NCBI GenBank assembly: GCA_031399025.1
Contig: JANNOJ010000050.1
Location: 59,079-123,078, forward strand
Direction: 5' to 3'
DNA: 64,000 bases
Source of the DNA: CBDBZL01 sp031399025
Lineage (GTDB): Bacteria > Pseudomonadota > Alphaproteobacteria > Sphingomonadales > Sphingomonadaceae
The notes below the pieces were generated by a model. It was not told where the DNA came from, did not search any database, and saw only the letters and a program-made list of their open reading frames with translations. Both the position numbers and the translations under genes were made by a program. Positions 25,659-34,290 of this stretch are shown one piece after another; positions within the stretch are counted from its first letter, which is position 1; the number at the start of each line of letters is the position of its first letter.

Positions 25659-26243
25659 ATGGCGGTGCTCGTTCCCATCCTCATCGTGCTGGCCACCATC
25701 TTGGCGGTGGAATGGATCGCCTGGGCGAGCCACAAATACGTCATGCATGGGGCAGGCTGGGGCTGGCACCGCGACCATCACGAACCGCACGACAAGGTGC
25801 TGGAGAAGAACGACCTGTTCGGCCTGGTCGGCGCCGCCGCGAGCATCGCCATGTTCGCGCTGGGCTCGCCGCTGGTGATGGGGCCGATACTTCCCGGAGC
25901 GGCCTGGGTGCCGGCCACCTGGATCGGGGTGGGCATCCTTGGCTATGGGATCATCTACACGATCGTTCACGATGGGCTGGTGCACCAGCGCTACTTCAAG
26001 TGGGTCCCGCGCAGCGGCTACGCCAAGCGGCTGGTGCAGGCGCACAAGCTGCATCACGCCACCATCGGCAAGGAGGGCGGGGTGAGCTTCGGCTTCGTCT
26101 TCGCCGGCCGTCCGGACAAGCTCAAGGCGGAGCTTCGCCGCCAGCGCGATGCGGGCCTCGCGCGCTTCCGGTCGGCGGCCGACCTGGAATCCGGAATCTG
26201 TCCTGCATCGCCTGAAGCGAACGAGCATAGCCATTCGGGCTGA
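25659..26243 (+). CDS. crtZ: Beta-carotene hydroxylase
   Basis: 194 aa. The histidine motifs of the di-iron membrane hydroxylases are all present: HKYVMH (residues 25-30), HRDHHEPH (37-44), HDGLVHQRYFKW, and HKLHHA. Hydrophobic segments near the N-terminus and at about 55-115 fit the four-helix membrane core. It hydroxylates beta-ionone rings to give zeaxanthin. Family members are usually about 160-180 aa, so the last 20 or so residues are extra. No other crt genes are in the window, which is common for crtZ in sphingomonads. The ATG at 25659 gives the usual short N-terminus. Confidence 0.93.
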   Translation: MAVLVPILIVLATILAVEWIAWASHKYVMHGAGWGWHRDHHEPHDKVLEKNDLFGLVGAAASIAMFALGSPLVMGPILPGAAWVPATWIGVGILGYGIIYTIVHDGLVHQRYFKWVPRSGYAKRLVQAHKLHHATIGKEGGVSFGFVFAGRPDKLKAELRRQRDAGLARFRSAADLESGICPASPEANEHSHSG

Positions 26244-26335
26244 GTGGGATGCAAGCTTCTGGGTCGCACGCGTGTTCTGGTCGGAGCGGGCGTGGCTAGC
26301 GGCCGCGGCTGGAGGAGCGGCTAGGTCCCGACGGT

Positions 26336-26367
26336 CCGGTCGCTAGCGCTGGAGCTCGCGCGACCGG
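26336..26367. terminator. Hairpin between convergent crtZ and extensin-like genes
   Basis: CCGGTCGC (26336-26343) and GCGACCGG (26360-26367) form an 8-bp perfect stem. It lies in the 266-bp gap where the two genes converge, so it could end transcripts from either side. There is no T-tract, so a Rho-independent role is uncertain. Nothing else is recognisable in this gap. Confidence 0.35.
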
Positions 26368-26509
26368 CTCGAAGCTCGCGCCGACCCCTGGGCAAGCGCG
26401 CTGCGCCCTTTTTCCGACCTGGAGGCGGAACCGACCCTTCGCCTTCTGCCCCCGCGCAAACCTGCACGGGCAGAGCACCGGACGCAATAGCTGCGGCCCG
26501 TCCCCATCC

Positions 26510-27181
26510 TCATCGGCAGTAACTGCGTCCGTCGCTCACTCCCTCCACATGCAGGTGGTCACGGTGGGCGGCGTTGTAGTCGGGGCCGAGCACGGTGGCG
26601 AAGCGGCGGCAGGCGCTCCGGTGGGCGACGCGCAGGAAGCGCCGCTCGGCTTCGCTCAGTCCGTCCCACCCGGTCGCTACCGTGATCCGGTGCCCGTCCG
26701 CCAGCACGAAGCCGGAGATATCGATCGCCGCGGCGGTGGCGTGAGCCGAGCGGCGGCCGGTCCCGGCCACGTCGCGACACGAATAGCTGCCGAAAGTCTC
26801 GATCGCGCTCAGCCCCTGGCCCAGGATCTGCCGCGCGGCGCGGTCGGCCCCGAACCGCGCCCAGGCGGCGAAGGTCCGGCCCAGCTCGCAGGTCACCGGT
26901 CCCAGATTGTTCACCGACACCCGCACCTGATCGCCGGCCAGATCGCTCAGCTGCACCGTCCCGACCAGGCTGCAGCCGGCCGCGGGATAGCGATCGGGAA
27001 CCGGGGTGAAGTCGGCACCCGCGCTGCCGAGCCGCGCCAGGCACTGGCGACTTGCCCCGGCATCGACCGGGCGCCCCGGCCCGCCGCCTCCGGCCGGCGC
27101 GCTCTGGTTCGAGCTGCCCGGCAGCACGGCGCAGCCGGCCAGGAGCAGTGCTGCAAACGGGGCGATCGCCGGGCGAAACAT
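26510..27181 (-). CDS. Extensin-like C-terminal domain lipoprotein
   Basis: 223 aa. A lipoprotein signal is clear: ALLLAGC near residue 16 (lipobox Cys). A Gly/Pro linker follows, then the extensin-like domain (about 45-223) with HATAAAIDISGF and HRDHLHVEG, the paired His/Asp motifs that make these proteins resemble zinc LAS-type peptidases. Its likely place is the periplasm, acting on the cell wall. The family is widespread in alphaproteobacteria and poorly characterised. Confidence 0.82.
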   Translation of the reverse strand: MFRPAIAPFAALLLAGCAVLPGSSNQSAPAGGGGPGRPVDAGASRQCLARLGSAGADFTPVPDRYPAAGCSLVGTVQLSDLAGDQVRVSVNNLGPVTCELGRTFAAWARFGADRAARQILGQGLSAIETFGSYSCRDVAGTGRRSAHATAAAIDISGFVLADGHRITVATGWDGLSEAERRFLRVAHRSACRRFATVLGPDYNAAHRDHLHVEGVSDGRSYCR

Positions 27182-27297
27182 AGCGCGGCTGCCCTGCCCT
27201 GCCGCGGGTTAACATCAACCGAATTGCACCGGCTCGGGCAGCCCACCGGTTTCGTCCGCGACCGCAATCGCCCTTGACTCAGCCCCGCGGGCGGTTA

Positions 27298-27352
27298 GTG
27301 CCCGGCCTGGGCCACGCGGTCCCAACGCCGCGCGCGCTCTCTGCAAGGAGAG
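27298..27352 (+). promoter_or_regulatory. Candidate serC leader RNA
   Basis: Two hairpins precede serC. The first is GTGCCC-GGCCT-GGGCCAC (27298-27315, one bulge). The second, CTCTCT-GCAA-GGAGAG (27337-27352), is a 6-bp stem closed by a GNRA tetraloop, and its 3' arm is the Shine-Dalgarno sequence of serC. Alphaproteobacteria are known to carry a conserved serC RNA motif in this position. Opening and closing of this stem would control translation. Confidence 0.45.
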
Positions 27353-27357
27353 AATAT

Positions 27358-28527
27358 ATGACTGCCGAACCGACGCTCCGGCCGGAGCGCCCGTGGTTTT
27401 CTTCCGGTCCCACCGCCAAGTTCCCCGGCTGGTCGCTCGACCAGCTCGACACCCGCTCGCTGGGCCGCTCGCACCGCTCCAAATACGCCAAGGGCCGGCT
27501 GAAATACGCCATCGACCTGTCGAAGGAACTGCTCGGCATTCCCGACGACTACCTCGTCGGCATCATGCCCGGCTCGGACACCGGCGCGCTGGAATGCGCG
27601 ATGTGGACCATGCTCGGCGCCCGCCCGGCCACCGTCGCGGCGTGGGAGAGCTTCGGCAACGTCTGGATCCAGGACGCGGCCAAGCAGCTCAAGCTGCCCG
27701 ACCTGCAGGTGCTCGACGCGGGCTACGGCGAGATCCCCGACCTGACGCAGGTGCCCCAGGAGAACGACGTCGTCTTCACCTGGAACGGCACCACCTCGGG
27801 CGCCAGGATCGCGAACACCGACTGGCTGGCGCCCGGCCGCGCGGGCCTGGCCATCAACGATGCCACCAGCGCCATCTTCGCGCAGGAGATGGACTGGCCC
27901 AAGCTCGACGTCACCACCTACAGCTGGCAGAAGGTGATGGGCTCGGAAGCCCAGCACGGCATGCTGATCCTCAGCCCCAAGGCCGTGGCGCGGATCGAGA
28001 GCTACGACCCGCCCTGGCCGCTGCCCAAGCTGTTCCGCATCAAGAAGAAGGGCCAGCTCGACACCGCCATCTTCGCGGGCGCCACCATCAACACCCCCTC
28101 GATGCTGGCGACCGAGGATTACATCGCCGCGCTCGAATGGGCCAAGGCCCTCGGCGGGCGCCAGGCGCTGTTCCAGCGGGCGGACGCCAACGCGCAGATC
28201 GTCCACGACTGGATCGAGGCCACGCCCTGGGTCCGCAACCTGGTCGCCGACCCGGCGCAGCGTACCAACACCGGCGTGTGCTTCGTATTCCAGGGCGCGT
28301 GGTATGAGAGCCTCTCGCCTGAGGAGCAGGCCACGGTGCCGGCGAATATCGCCAAGCAGCTCGAGGCGATGGACATCGGCTACGATTTCAACGGCTATCG
28401 CGACGCCCCGCCGTCCTTGCGGATCTGGTGCGGCGCGACGGTGGAGAGCGAGGACATCGCCCGCCTGCTGCCATGGATCGAGTGGGCCTACGAGGGCCTT
28501 AAGGCCGAAAGCACCATCACCGCCTGA
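27358..28527 (+). CDS. serC: Phosphoserine aminotransferase
   Basis: 389 aa, the alphaproteobacterial form of the enzyme. The N-terminal FSSGPTAKFPGW and the PLP region (WNGTTSGARI, then DATSAIFAQEMDWPKLDVTTYSWQKVMGSE with the Schiff-base Lys in WQK) are intact. It converts phosphohydroxypyruvate to phosphoserine. AGGAGAG sits 5-6 bases before the ATG at 27358, and this ribosome site is inside a hairpin. serA follows after 122 bp, forming a serine-synthesis operon. Confidence 0.95.
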   Translation: MTAEPTLRPERPWFSSGPTAKFPGWSLDQLDTRSLGRSHRSKYAKGRLKYAIDLSKELLGIPDDYLVGIMPGSDTGALECAMWTMLGARPATVAAWESFGNVWIQDAAKQLKLPDLQVLDAGYGEIPDLTQVPQENDVVFTWNGTTSGARIANTDWLAPGRAGLAINDATSAIFAQEMDWPKLDVTTYSWQKVMGSEAQHGMLILSPKAVARIESYDPPWPLPKLFRIKKKGQLDTAIFAGATINTPSMLATEDYIAALEWAKALGGRQALFQRADANAQIVHDWIEATPWVRNLVADPAQRTNTGVCFVFQGAWYESLSPEEQATVPANIAKQLEAMDIGYDFNGYRDAPPSLRIWCGATVESEDIARLLPWIEWAYEGLKAESTITA

Positions 28528-28649
28528 TCGGCGCGGACTTGATCGTGGTGTGCGTTCCCGCAAGGCGCGGGCCGTGCACGCTCCCAAGCGCTCAATTTGC
28601 ATGCGAGCTCCCCTGCGGCAGACCCGCACTCACCTTCGAGGAAACCATC

Positions 28650-30245
28650 ATGACCAAGCCCAGAGTCCTCATTTCCGACAGCATGGACGACAATGCCGCG
28701 CGCATCTTCGCCGACCGCGGCTGCGAGGTCGAGGTCAAGACCGGCATGAGCCCTGACGAGCTCATCGCCTGCATCGGCGAGTATGACGGCCTCGCCATCC
28801 GCTCCGCCACCAAGGTTACCGCCGCGGTGCTCGATGCCGCGCCGCGGCTCAAGGTGGTCGGCCGCGCGGGCATCGGCGTCGACAATGTCGATATCCCCGC
28901 CGCCAGCGCCAAGGGGGTCGTGGTGATGAACACGCCGTTCGGCAATTCGATCACCACCGCCGAACATGCCATCGCCCTGATCATGGCGCTCGCCCGCCAG
29001 ATCCCCGAGGCCAATGCCCGCACCCAGGCCGGCGAGTGGCCCAAGAACGCCTTCATGGGGGTCGAGGTCACCGGCAAGACGCTGGGCCTCATCGGCGCCG
29101 GCAATATCGGCTCGGTCGTCGCCGCCCGCGCGCTGGGCCTGAGGATGAAGGTGATCGCCTACGATCCCTTCCTCACCCCCGAGCGGGCGGTGGAGCTCGG
29201 CATCGAGAAGGTAGACCTGGGCACGCTGCTCGCGCGCGCCGATTTCATCACCTTGCACACGCCGCTGACCGACGAGACGCGCGGTATCCTCAGCCGCGAA
29301 CGGCTCGAGCAGACCAAGCGCGGCGTTCGGATCGTCAATTGCGCGCGCGGTGGCCTGATCGACGAGGCGGCGCTCAAGGACCTGCTGGAGAGCGGCCACA
29401 TCGCCGGCGCCGCGCTCGACGTGTTTGCGCAGGAGCCGGCCAAGGCGAGCCCGCTGTTCGGCACCCCCAATTTCATCTGCACCCCGCATCTGGGCGCCTC
29501 GACCACCGAGGCGCAGGTGAACGTGGCGCTGCAGGTGGCCGAGCAGATGGCCGATTTCCTGGTCGATGGCGGGGTCACCAACGCGCTCAACATGCCCAGC
29601 CTCTCGGCCGAGGAGGCGCCCAAACTGAAGCCCTACATGGCGCTGGCCGAACGGCTCGGCTCGCTGGTGGGCCAACTCGCGCACGGCAATCTGCCCAAGA
29701 TCAGCATCGAAACCGAAGGCGCGGCCGCCGCGCTCAATTCCAAGCCGATCGTGGCGGCGGTGCTGGCCGGGCTGATGGGGCGCTTCTCGCAGAGCGTGAA
29801 CATGGTCAACGCGCCATATCTCGCCCGCGAGCGCGGCATGGAGGTGAGCGAGATCCGCACCGAGCGCGAAGGCGTCTACCACACCTTGGTCCGGGTGACG
29901 GTGGCCACCAGCCAGGGCGACCGCTCGGTGGCCGGCACGCTGTTCGGCGGGACCGAGAGCGGGGGCGCGCCGCGGCTGGTGGAGATCTTCGGCATCGGCA
30001 TCGAGGCGGACCTCGACGGGAACATGATGTATATCGTCAACCGCGACGCGCCCGGCTTCATCGGCCGCATCGGCACGCTGCTGGGCGAAAGCGGCATCAA
30101 CATCGGCACCTTCCACCTGGGCCGGCGCGAGGCCGGCGGCGAGGCGGTGCTGCTGCTCAGCGTCGACCAGCCGATCCCCCAGGAGGTGCTCCGCAGCGCC
30201 GAGCGGCTCGAAGGGGTGAAGCTGGCCCGGGCGCTGGCATTTTGA
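28650..30245 (+). CDS. serA: D-3-phosphoglycerate dehydrogenase
   Basis: 531 aa, the long form with regulatory domains. The substrate domain begins at PRVLISDSMDD. The NAD-binding GLIGAGNIGSVVA is near residue 150, catalytic Arg in NCARGGLIDE, and His in TPHLGASTTEAQ. The ASB domain (about 320-455) and a C-terminal ACT domain (about 455-531, MYIVNRDAPGFIGRIGTLLGESGINI) follow, the latter usually binding serine for feedback control. GAGGAAA precedes the ATG. It catalyses the first step of serine synthesis and follows serC. Confidence 0.96.
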   Translation: MTKPRVLISDSMDDNAARIFADRGCEVEVKTGMSPDELIACIGEYDGLAIRSATKVTAAVLDAAPRLKVVGRAGIGVDNVDIPAASAKGVVVMNTPFGNSITTAEHAIALIMALARQIPEANARTQAGEWPKNAFMGVEVTGKTLGLIGAGNIGSVVAARALGLRMKVIAYDPFLTPERAVELGIEKVDLGTLLARADFITLHTPLTDETRGILSRERLEQTKRGVRIVNCARGGLIDEAALKDLLESGHIAGAALDVFAQEPAKASPLFGTPNFICTPHLGASTTEAQVNVALQVAEQMADFLVDGGVTNALNMPSLSAEEAPKLKPYMALAERLGSLVGQLAHGNLPKISIETEGAAAALNSKPIVAAVLAGLMGRFSQSVNMVNAPYLARERGMEVSEIRTEREGVYHTLVRVTVATSQGDRSVAGTLFGGTESGGAPRLVEIFGIGIEADLDGNMMYIVNRDAPGFIGRIGTLLGESGINIGTFHLGRREAGGEAVLLLSVDQPIPQEVLRSAERLEGVKLARALAF

Positions 30246-30266
30246 GGCTATTCATCGACCGCCCGG

Positions 30267-30306
30267 CCTGAGCTTGTCGAAGGACCGCTTTTCCTTCTAG
30301 CGCGGC
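30267..30306. repeat. REP-like dispersed repeat, half copy
   Basis: CCTGAGCTTGTCGAAGGACC and the next few bases match one arm of the element at 20158-20233 for about 26 bases, continuing with weaker similarity (TAGCGC). The second arm is missing. It sits between serA and hisZ. Confidence 0.7.
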
Positions 30307-30370
30307 ACGGCGCGACACGAACAAGACCGTTCCGGCAACAAGCTCCAGGCGAGCGGAGGTTATTGCAACC

Positions 30371-31483
30371 ATGACCGACCATTCCGCCGACCTGCTGCCC
30401 GAGGGGCTGGAGGACCGCCTGCCGCAAAGCACCGCGGCCGCCACGCGGATCGAGCTGGCGGTGTTGGAGCAGATGCACGCCCACGGCTACGACCGGGTGC
30501 GCCCGCCGCTGGTCGAGTTCGAAAGCGCGCTGCTGCGGCGCATGGCGGGGGTGCGCACGCGGCACCTGTTCCGCTTCGTCGATCCGCGCTCCTTGCGCAT
30601 GCTGGCGCTGCGCTCTGACATGACGCCGCAGATCGGCCGGATCGCCGCCACCGGCCTCGCCGGCAAGCCGCGCCCGCTGCGGCTGTGCTATGCGGGCCAA
30701 GTGGCGCGCATGGTGGGCGACATGCTCGATCCCCGGCGCGAGAACCTGCAGCTGGGCGCCGAGCTGGTCGGCAGCGACGGCGCCGCGGCGGCCGGCGAGA
30801 TCGTCGCGCTGGCCATCGCCTCGCTCGAGGCGGCGGGCGCCACGGGGCTGTCGGTCGATTTCGCGCTGCCCGACCTGGTCGATACGCTGGCCGCCGAGGC
30901 CCTGCCGCTCGCGCCCGAGCAGCGCGCGGCGGTGCGGCGCGAGCTCGATGCCAAGGATGCCGGCGCCCTGCGCGATGCCGGCGGCGCGGCCTACCTCCCG
31001 CTGCTCTACGCCGCCGGCCCGTTCGACGAGGCGGTGACGCGCCTGGAGAACCTGGTTTCCGGCGGGGCGCTGGCCAGCCGCATTGCCGGCCTGCGCCAGA
31101 TCGCCGCGCGGCTCGGCGGCCGCGCGCAGCTCACCCTCGATGCCGCCGAGCGCCATGGCTTCGAGTACCAGACCTGGTTCGGCTTCACCCTCTACGCCGA
31201 TGGCGTGCGCGGGGCGCTGGGCCGCGGCGGCACCTATTGCATCCTGGGCACCGACGAGCCGGCGACCGGCTTCTCGCTCTATCCCGAGGACCTGGTGGAG
31301 GCGGTCAAGGCGGACGAGCAGCTGGACGCCAAGCTGTTCCTCCCGCTCGGGCACGACCCGGCCGTGGCGGCGCGGCTGCGCGGCCAGGGCTGGCGCACGC
31401 TCGCCGCGCTCGACGCGGGCGACGATGGCGGGCGGCTCGGCTGTACCCACCGGCTGGAGGGCGGGGAGCCGCGGCCGCTCTGA
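30371..31483 (+). CDS. hisZ: ATP phosphoribosyltransferase regulatory subunit
   Basis: 370 aa, similar to histidyl-tRNA synthetase catalytic cores but lacking anticodon binding. LLPEGLEDRLPQ at the start and YDRVRPPLVEFES and LRSDMTPQIGRIAAT are the HisRS-like motifs 1 and 2. Motif 3 is degenerate, as expected for HisZ. It pairs with short-form HisG (not in the window). In related genomes hisZ is commonly followed by purA; here a leftward haem peroxidase gene and a PEP-CTERM gene lie between. Confidence 0.9.
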   Translation: MTDHSADLLPEGLEDRLPQSTAAATRIELAVLEQMHAHGYDRVRPPLVEFESALLRRMAGVRTRHLFRFVDPRSLRMLALRSDMTPQIGRIAATGLAGKPRPLRLCYAGQVARMVGDMLDPRRENLQLGAELVGSDGAAAAGEIVALAIASLEAAGATGLSVDFALPDLVDTLAAEALPLAPEQRAAVRRELDAKDAGALRDAGGAAYLPLLYAAGPFDEAVTRLENLVSGGALASRIAGLRQIAARLGGRAQLTLDAAERHGFEYQTWFGFTLYADGVRGALGRGGTYCILGTDEPATGFSLYPEDLVEAVKADEQLDAKLFLPLGHDPAVAARLRGQGWRTLAALDAGDDGGRLGCTHRLEGGEPRPL

Positions 31484-31520
31484 CCGCTCGGGGCCGCCGG
31501 ATCTGCGGCCCCGGGTGCCG

Positions 31521-33146
31521 CTAGGCTGCGGTAGTCCTCACCTCGAAGGCCATCGCGCCCGCGTCGCCGATGCCGGTGTTGCGCGCCACCAGGTCGCCCA
31601 AGGTGCGGGTCGCGCGGACGATCTCCATCCCTTCCTTGCTGAAGGTGTCCGCGTTGTACACGTTCTCGGCCAGCAGCGGGTTGGTGAGCGCCTGGGTGAA
31701 GGCATCGTTGGCCACCATCGTCACCAGCAGCTCGCCCATCATGCTGGTCGACCCGTATTTCTCGGCGAACAGGCCGACGAACCATTCCAGCCGCTCGATC
31801 TCGCCGTAGAGCCCGCGCAGCTTGGCAGCGAGGGTGGTCTCGCCCGTGAGTTCCTCGAAATTGGCCATCGGCTTCAAGCCGTAATAGCGGCGATAGGCGT
31901 TGAAGGAGGGCAGCTGGCAGGCCCGCGCCATCGCCAGGCTGAGCCGCTTCACATTGGCGCCGGTCGCGTCGAGCAGAAAGGCGGCGGTGTTCTCCAGCCC
32001 GATCTTGCCGGCATATTGTCGGCTGGCGTCGAGCAGCACCCGGTCGAGCCCGGCATCGAGCACCAGCCGGTGCGCGCGGGTCATGCGCGCGGCATCGTGG
32101 GTCTGGCCGGCGAGCTCGAAGGTGTCGGGGATGAGGTCGTGCCAGCGGTAGAGCAGGGCGAATTCCACCGCCATCCAGTTGTTGCGATACCAGCGCTCCT
32201 TCTCGGCCATGCCGGGCACCGCCTCGAGCTGGATGCCGATGGGGGCGATGTGGACGATGTAATCGCCGATCACGATGTTGAGCAGCACCACGATGGTCAC
32301 GTTGCGCGCGGTCTGGAACACCCGCTCGTCGTCCCAGTCGGGGTGCGCGGCCTGGATGATGCCGGCGGTGCGGTTGTGTTCGCGCACGAACAGCGTGTTC
32401 ATGACGATGTTCGCCAGCGTCGAATTGCCGTGCTCGAGCCCCACCGCGAAGGCGAGGCGCTTGTCCTCCTCGCTCCACTTGGCGAACACGCGCTGGAAAT
32501 TGGTCGGGGAATAGAGCCCGGGCCTGGCCGGGTTGAGCTCGTCCACCTCGGGCTGGCGGCGGTAGCGCGCTGCCAGCACCAGGGTGCCCGTATCGTCCTC
32601 TTCGAACAGCGGCGCGGGCCAATCCTCGCCGTTGATCACCTGCGTGGCCAGCCGCCCGCCCGCCAGTTCGCGCAGCATCCGCGCCTGGATCTCGCCCACC
32701 CCGTAGATCGAGCACAGGTCGATCTCGTGGTTGCTCTCGTTCTCGCGGAAATGGCGGTCCTCGCCATCCTCCCATTTGGTGCGCAGGAAGCTGTCGGTGA
32801 ACCATTGCGCGAAGAAGGGGAACAGCAGGTTGGTGTCATTGGCGCGCTTGAACTGCTGGCGTTCGAACAGCTTGACCACCTCTTCCAGGTCGGGGTGCGC
32901 GGGCGCCTTGTCGCCCAGTGCCCGGCTCAGGTGCCGCCCGGAATAGCGCCGGTCGGTGAGGCCGGGCCAGCTGGTATAATCCGCCGCCATCGACACCGAA
33001 CGCGGCCGCGGCGGGCATTTATAGGCGTAGCCGTTGATGGTCCACCTGCTGACCACCCGCCGCAGCGGCGCGAAATTGTTGACCACGCCGATGGCCGTAT
33101 CGATCACCGGCTGAAGCCACCTCAGCGACTCCTTTGTCGAAGCCAC
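31521..33146 (-). CDS. Cyclooxygenase-like haem peroxidase
   Basis: 541 aa. It aligns by eye with prostaglandin G/H synthases over most of its length: LFPFFAQWFTDSFLRT (residues 108-123), FVREHNR (253-259), FQTAR near 277, LLYRWHDLIPDTF (331-343), LPSFNAYRRYYGLKP (412-426) and LYGEIERLEW (447-456). The COX catalytic Tyr aligns with Tyr333 and the proximal haem His with His336. The distal Gln aligns with Gln114, but the distal His position is Asp118. The Ser acetylated by aspirin aligns near Thr484. The GTG start at 33146 has GGAGGAG upstream. No EGF or signal segment is seen. Fatty-acid oxygenation is plausible but unproven. Confidence 0.82.
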   Translation of the reverse strand: MASTKESLRWLQPVIDTAIGVVNNFAPLRRVVSRWTINGYAYKCPPRPRSVSMAADYTSWPGLTDRRYSGRHLSRALGDKAPAHPDLEEVVKLFERQQFKRANDTNLLFPFFAQWFTDSFLRTKWEDGEDRHFRENESNHEIDLCSIYGVGEIQARMLRELAGGRLATQVINGEDWPAPLFEEDDTGTLVLAARYRRQPEVDELNPARPGLYSPTNFQRVFAKWSEEDKRLAFAVGLEHGNSTLANIVMNTLFVREHNRTAGIIQAAHPDWDDERVFQTARNVTIVVLLNIVIGDYIVHIAPIGIQLEAVPGMAEKERWYRNNWMAVEFALLYRWHDLIPDTFELAGQTHDAARMTRAHRLVLDAGLDRVLLDASRQYAGKIGLENTAAFLLDATGANVKRLSLAMARACQLPSFNAYRRYYGLKPMANFEELTGETTLAAKLRGLYGEIERLEWFVGLFAEKYGSTSMMGELLVTMVANDAFTQALTNPLLAENVYNADTFSKEGMEIVRATRTLGDLVARNTGIGDAGAMAFEVRTTAA

Positions 33147-33282
33147 GGCGTCTCCTCCCCCAACCCGTCCCAAGGTGGTGCAGATTTGACACATGGCCAG
33201 GGCGCTGTCGAGACTACGCGCGACCTCGTTGCGGCTTGTCGCCGGCATCTCAGGCAGCGCCGCAGTCATTCCTGCCCGGCGC

Positions 33283-33323
33283 AGACAAGAAACGGGCGCC
33301 GATCGTTGCCGACCGACGCCCGT
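33283..33323 (-). terminator. Rho-independent-like terminator after the PEP-CTERM gene
   Basis: Stem arms ACGGGCG (33292-33298) and CGCCCGT (33317-33323) with partial inner pairing. Read leftward, the hairpin is followed by TTTCTTGTC. It lies 20 bp after the PEP-CTERM stop, so that gene is probably monocistronic and separate from the peroxidase gene. Confidence 0.5.
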
Positions 33324-33343
33324 CCTTGACGAAGCTGGCGGGT

Positions 33344-33985
33344 TCAGATCGCGTAGGCGAGGTTGGGCTGCGCCTGCCGGCGACGGCGCACCACCGAACC
33401 GACGGCGCCGAAGCCGAGCAGCATCATGCCCCAGGTCGCGGGTTCGGGCACGGCCGAGATCGCCAGATTGTCGAATTCGAAGGAATTTTCGCTCGAGGCG
33501 AACTGCGCGCCCACGATCTTCGAGCCGCCCTTGGTGTCGTAGCTGACGACGCCGTTGGTGTAGGACGCACCCTGGTCGCCATTGGCCGGCGGCAGGCCGC
33601 CGACGATCTCCGCGCCGTCATAGGTCAGCGAGGACGTGTCGGCGAACTGGAGCGTCAGCGAGTTGTAGGTATCGAGCGAGCCCAGCACGAAGGAGAAGAC
33701 GTCGCTGGGGCTGAAGGCGACCGAGTACGATCCGCCGCTCAGCACCGAGCCGTAATTGCCCGTGCTGCCGAACGCCGGGATGGCGCCGTTGCTGCTGCTG
33801 GTGTCGTAGGCGAACGCGTTGGTGCCGATGGAGGCGCCGGTGGCGATGCCCTCGAAGTCTTCGAATACCGTGGTGCCGGCAATCTGGGCACCGCTGCCCT
33901 GGTTGAAGGTAATGATGGGCGCCGCCAGCGCGCCGGTCGAAGTAAGGGCCAGCGCGAGTACTGCTGTGGATACGATGAACTTCAT
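33344..33985 (-). CDS. PEP-CTERM sorting-domain protein
   Basis: 213 aa. A signal peptide (residues 1-22, ending ALAAP) is followed by a Ser/Gly/Asn-rich beta-type body. The C-terminus has the PEP-CTERM tripartite signal: VPEPATWGMMLLGFGAVG, hydrophobic helix, then RRRR. Such proteins are exported and processed by exosortase, often in bacteria that make exopolysaccharide. The sphingomonad variant with PEPATWGMM is typical. GAAAGG precedes the ATG at 33985. It has its own downstream hairpin terminator. Confidence 0.9.
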   Translation of the reverse strand: MKFIVSTAVLALALTSTGALAAPIITFNQGSGAQIAGTTVFEDFEGIATGASIGTNAFAYDTSSSNGAIPAFGSTGNYGSVLSGGSYSVAFSPSDVFSFVLGSLDTYNSLTLQFADTSSLTYDGAEIVGGLPPANGDQGASYTNGVVSYDTKGGSKIVGAQFASSENSFEFDNLAISAVPEPATWGMMLLGFGAVGSVVRRRRQAQPNLAYAI

Positions 33986-34290
33986 GTCGTCTACCTTTCT
34001 CTTGCCGCGAAGTGCAGCGGAAGAGGCCCTCCTCGCCCGCATGACGCTTCCTGCCGGGGCGTCGATGAGCGGCGGGTAGCAGCGCACACGCGTTTGAAAA
34101 CCGCCAGGATGGCCATTGTGTCAGGCCTGGACACAAGTGCCGGCGCCGGATGCCAGCGTCGTCCCCGGTGCGCCTTGTCCGGCGTACCGGCTTCCCGTAG
34201 GGGCATCGCGCCCGAGCGGCCGGTGCCGCTCACCCCGTGAGCCGGCGGTCCTTCGCCCTCGGTCGGAATGCAGAGAAGGCCCCAAGCCCC
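33986..34290. other. Divergent intergenic region, PEP-CTERM gene / purA
   Basis: 305 bp without a credible gene. It must hold both promoters. I see no purine-riboswitch-like or other known leader structure and no strong inverted repeat. Confidence 0.4.

Noticed and set aside
31083..33329. 748-codon plus-strand frame across the end of hisZ and the peroxidase gene
   Set aside because: Antisense shadow; the opposite strand encodes a recognisable haem peroxidase.
33986..34290. Purine riboswitch upstream of purA
   Set aside because: No matching three-way junction sequence; region is GC-rich without the conserved loops.
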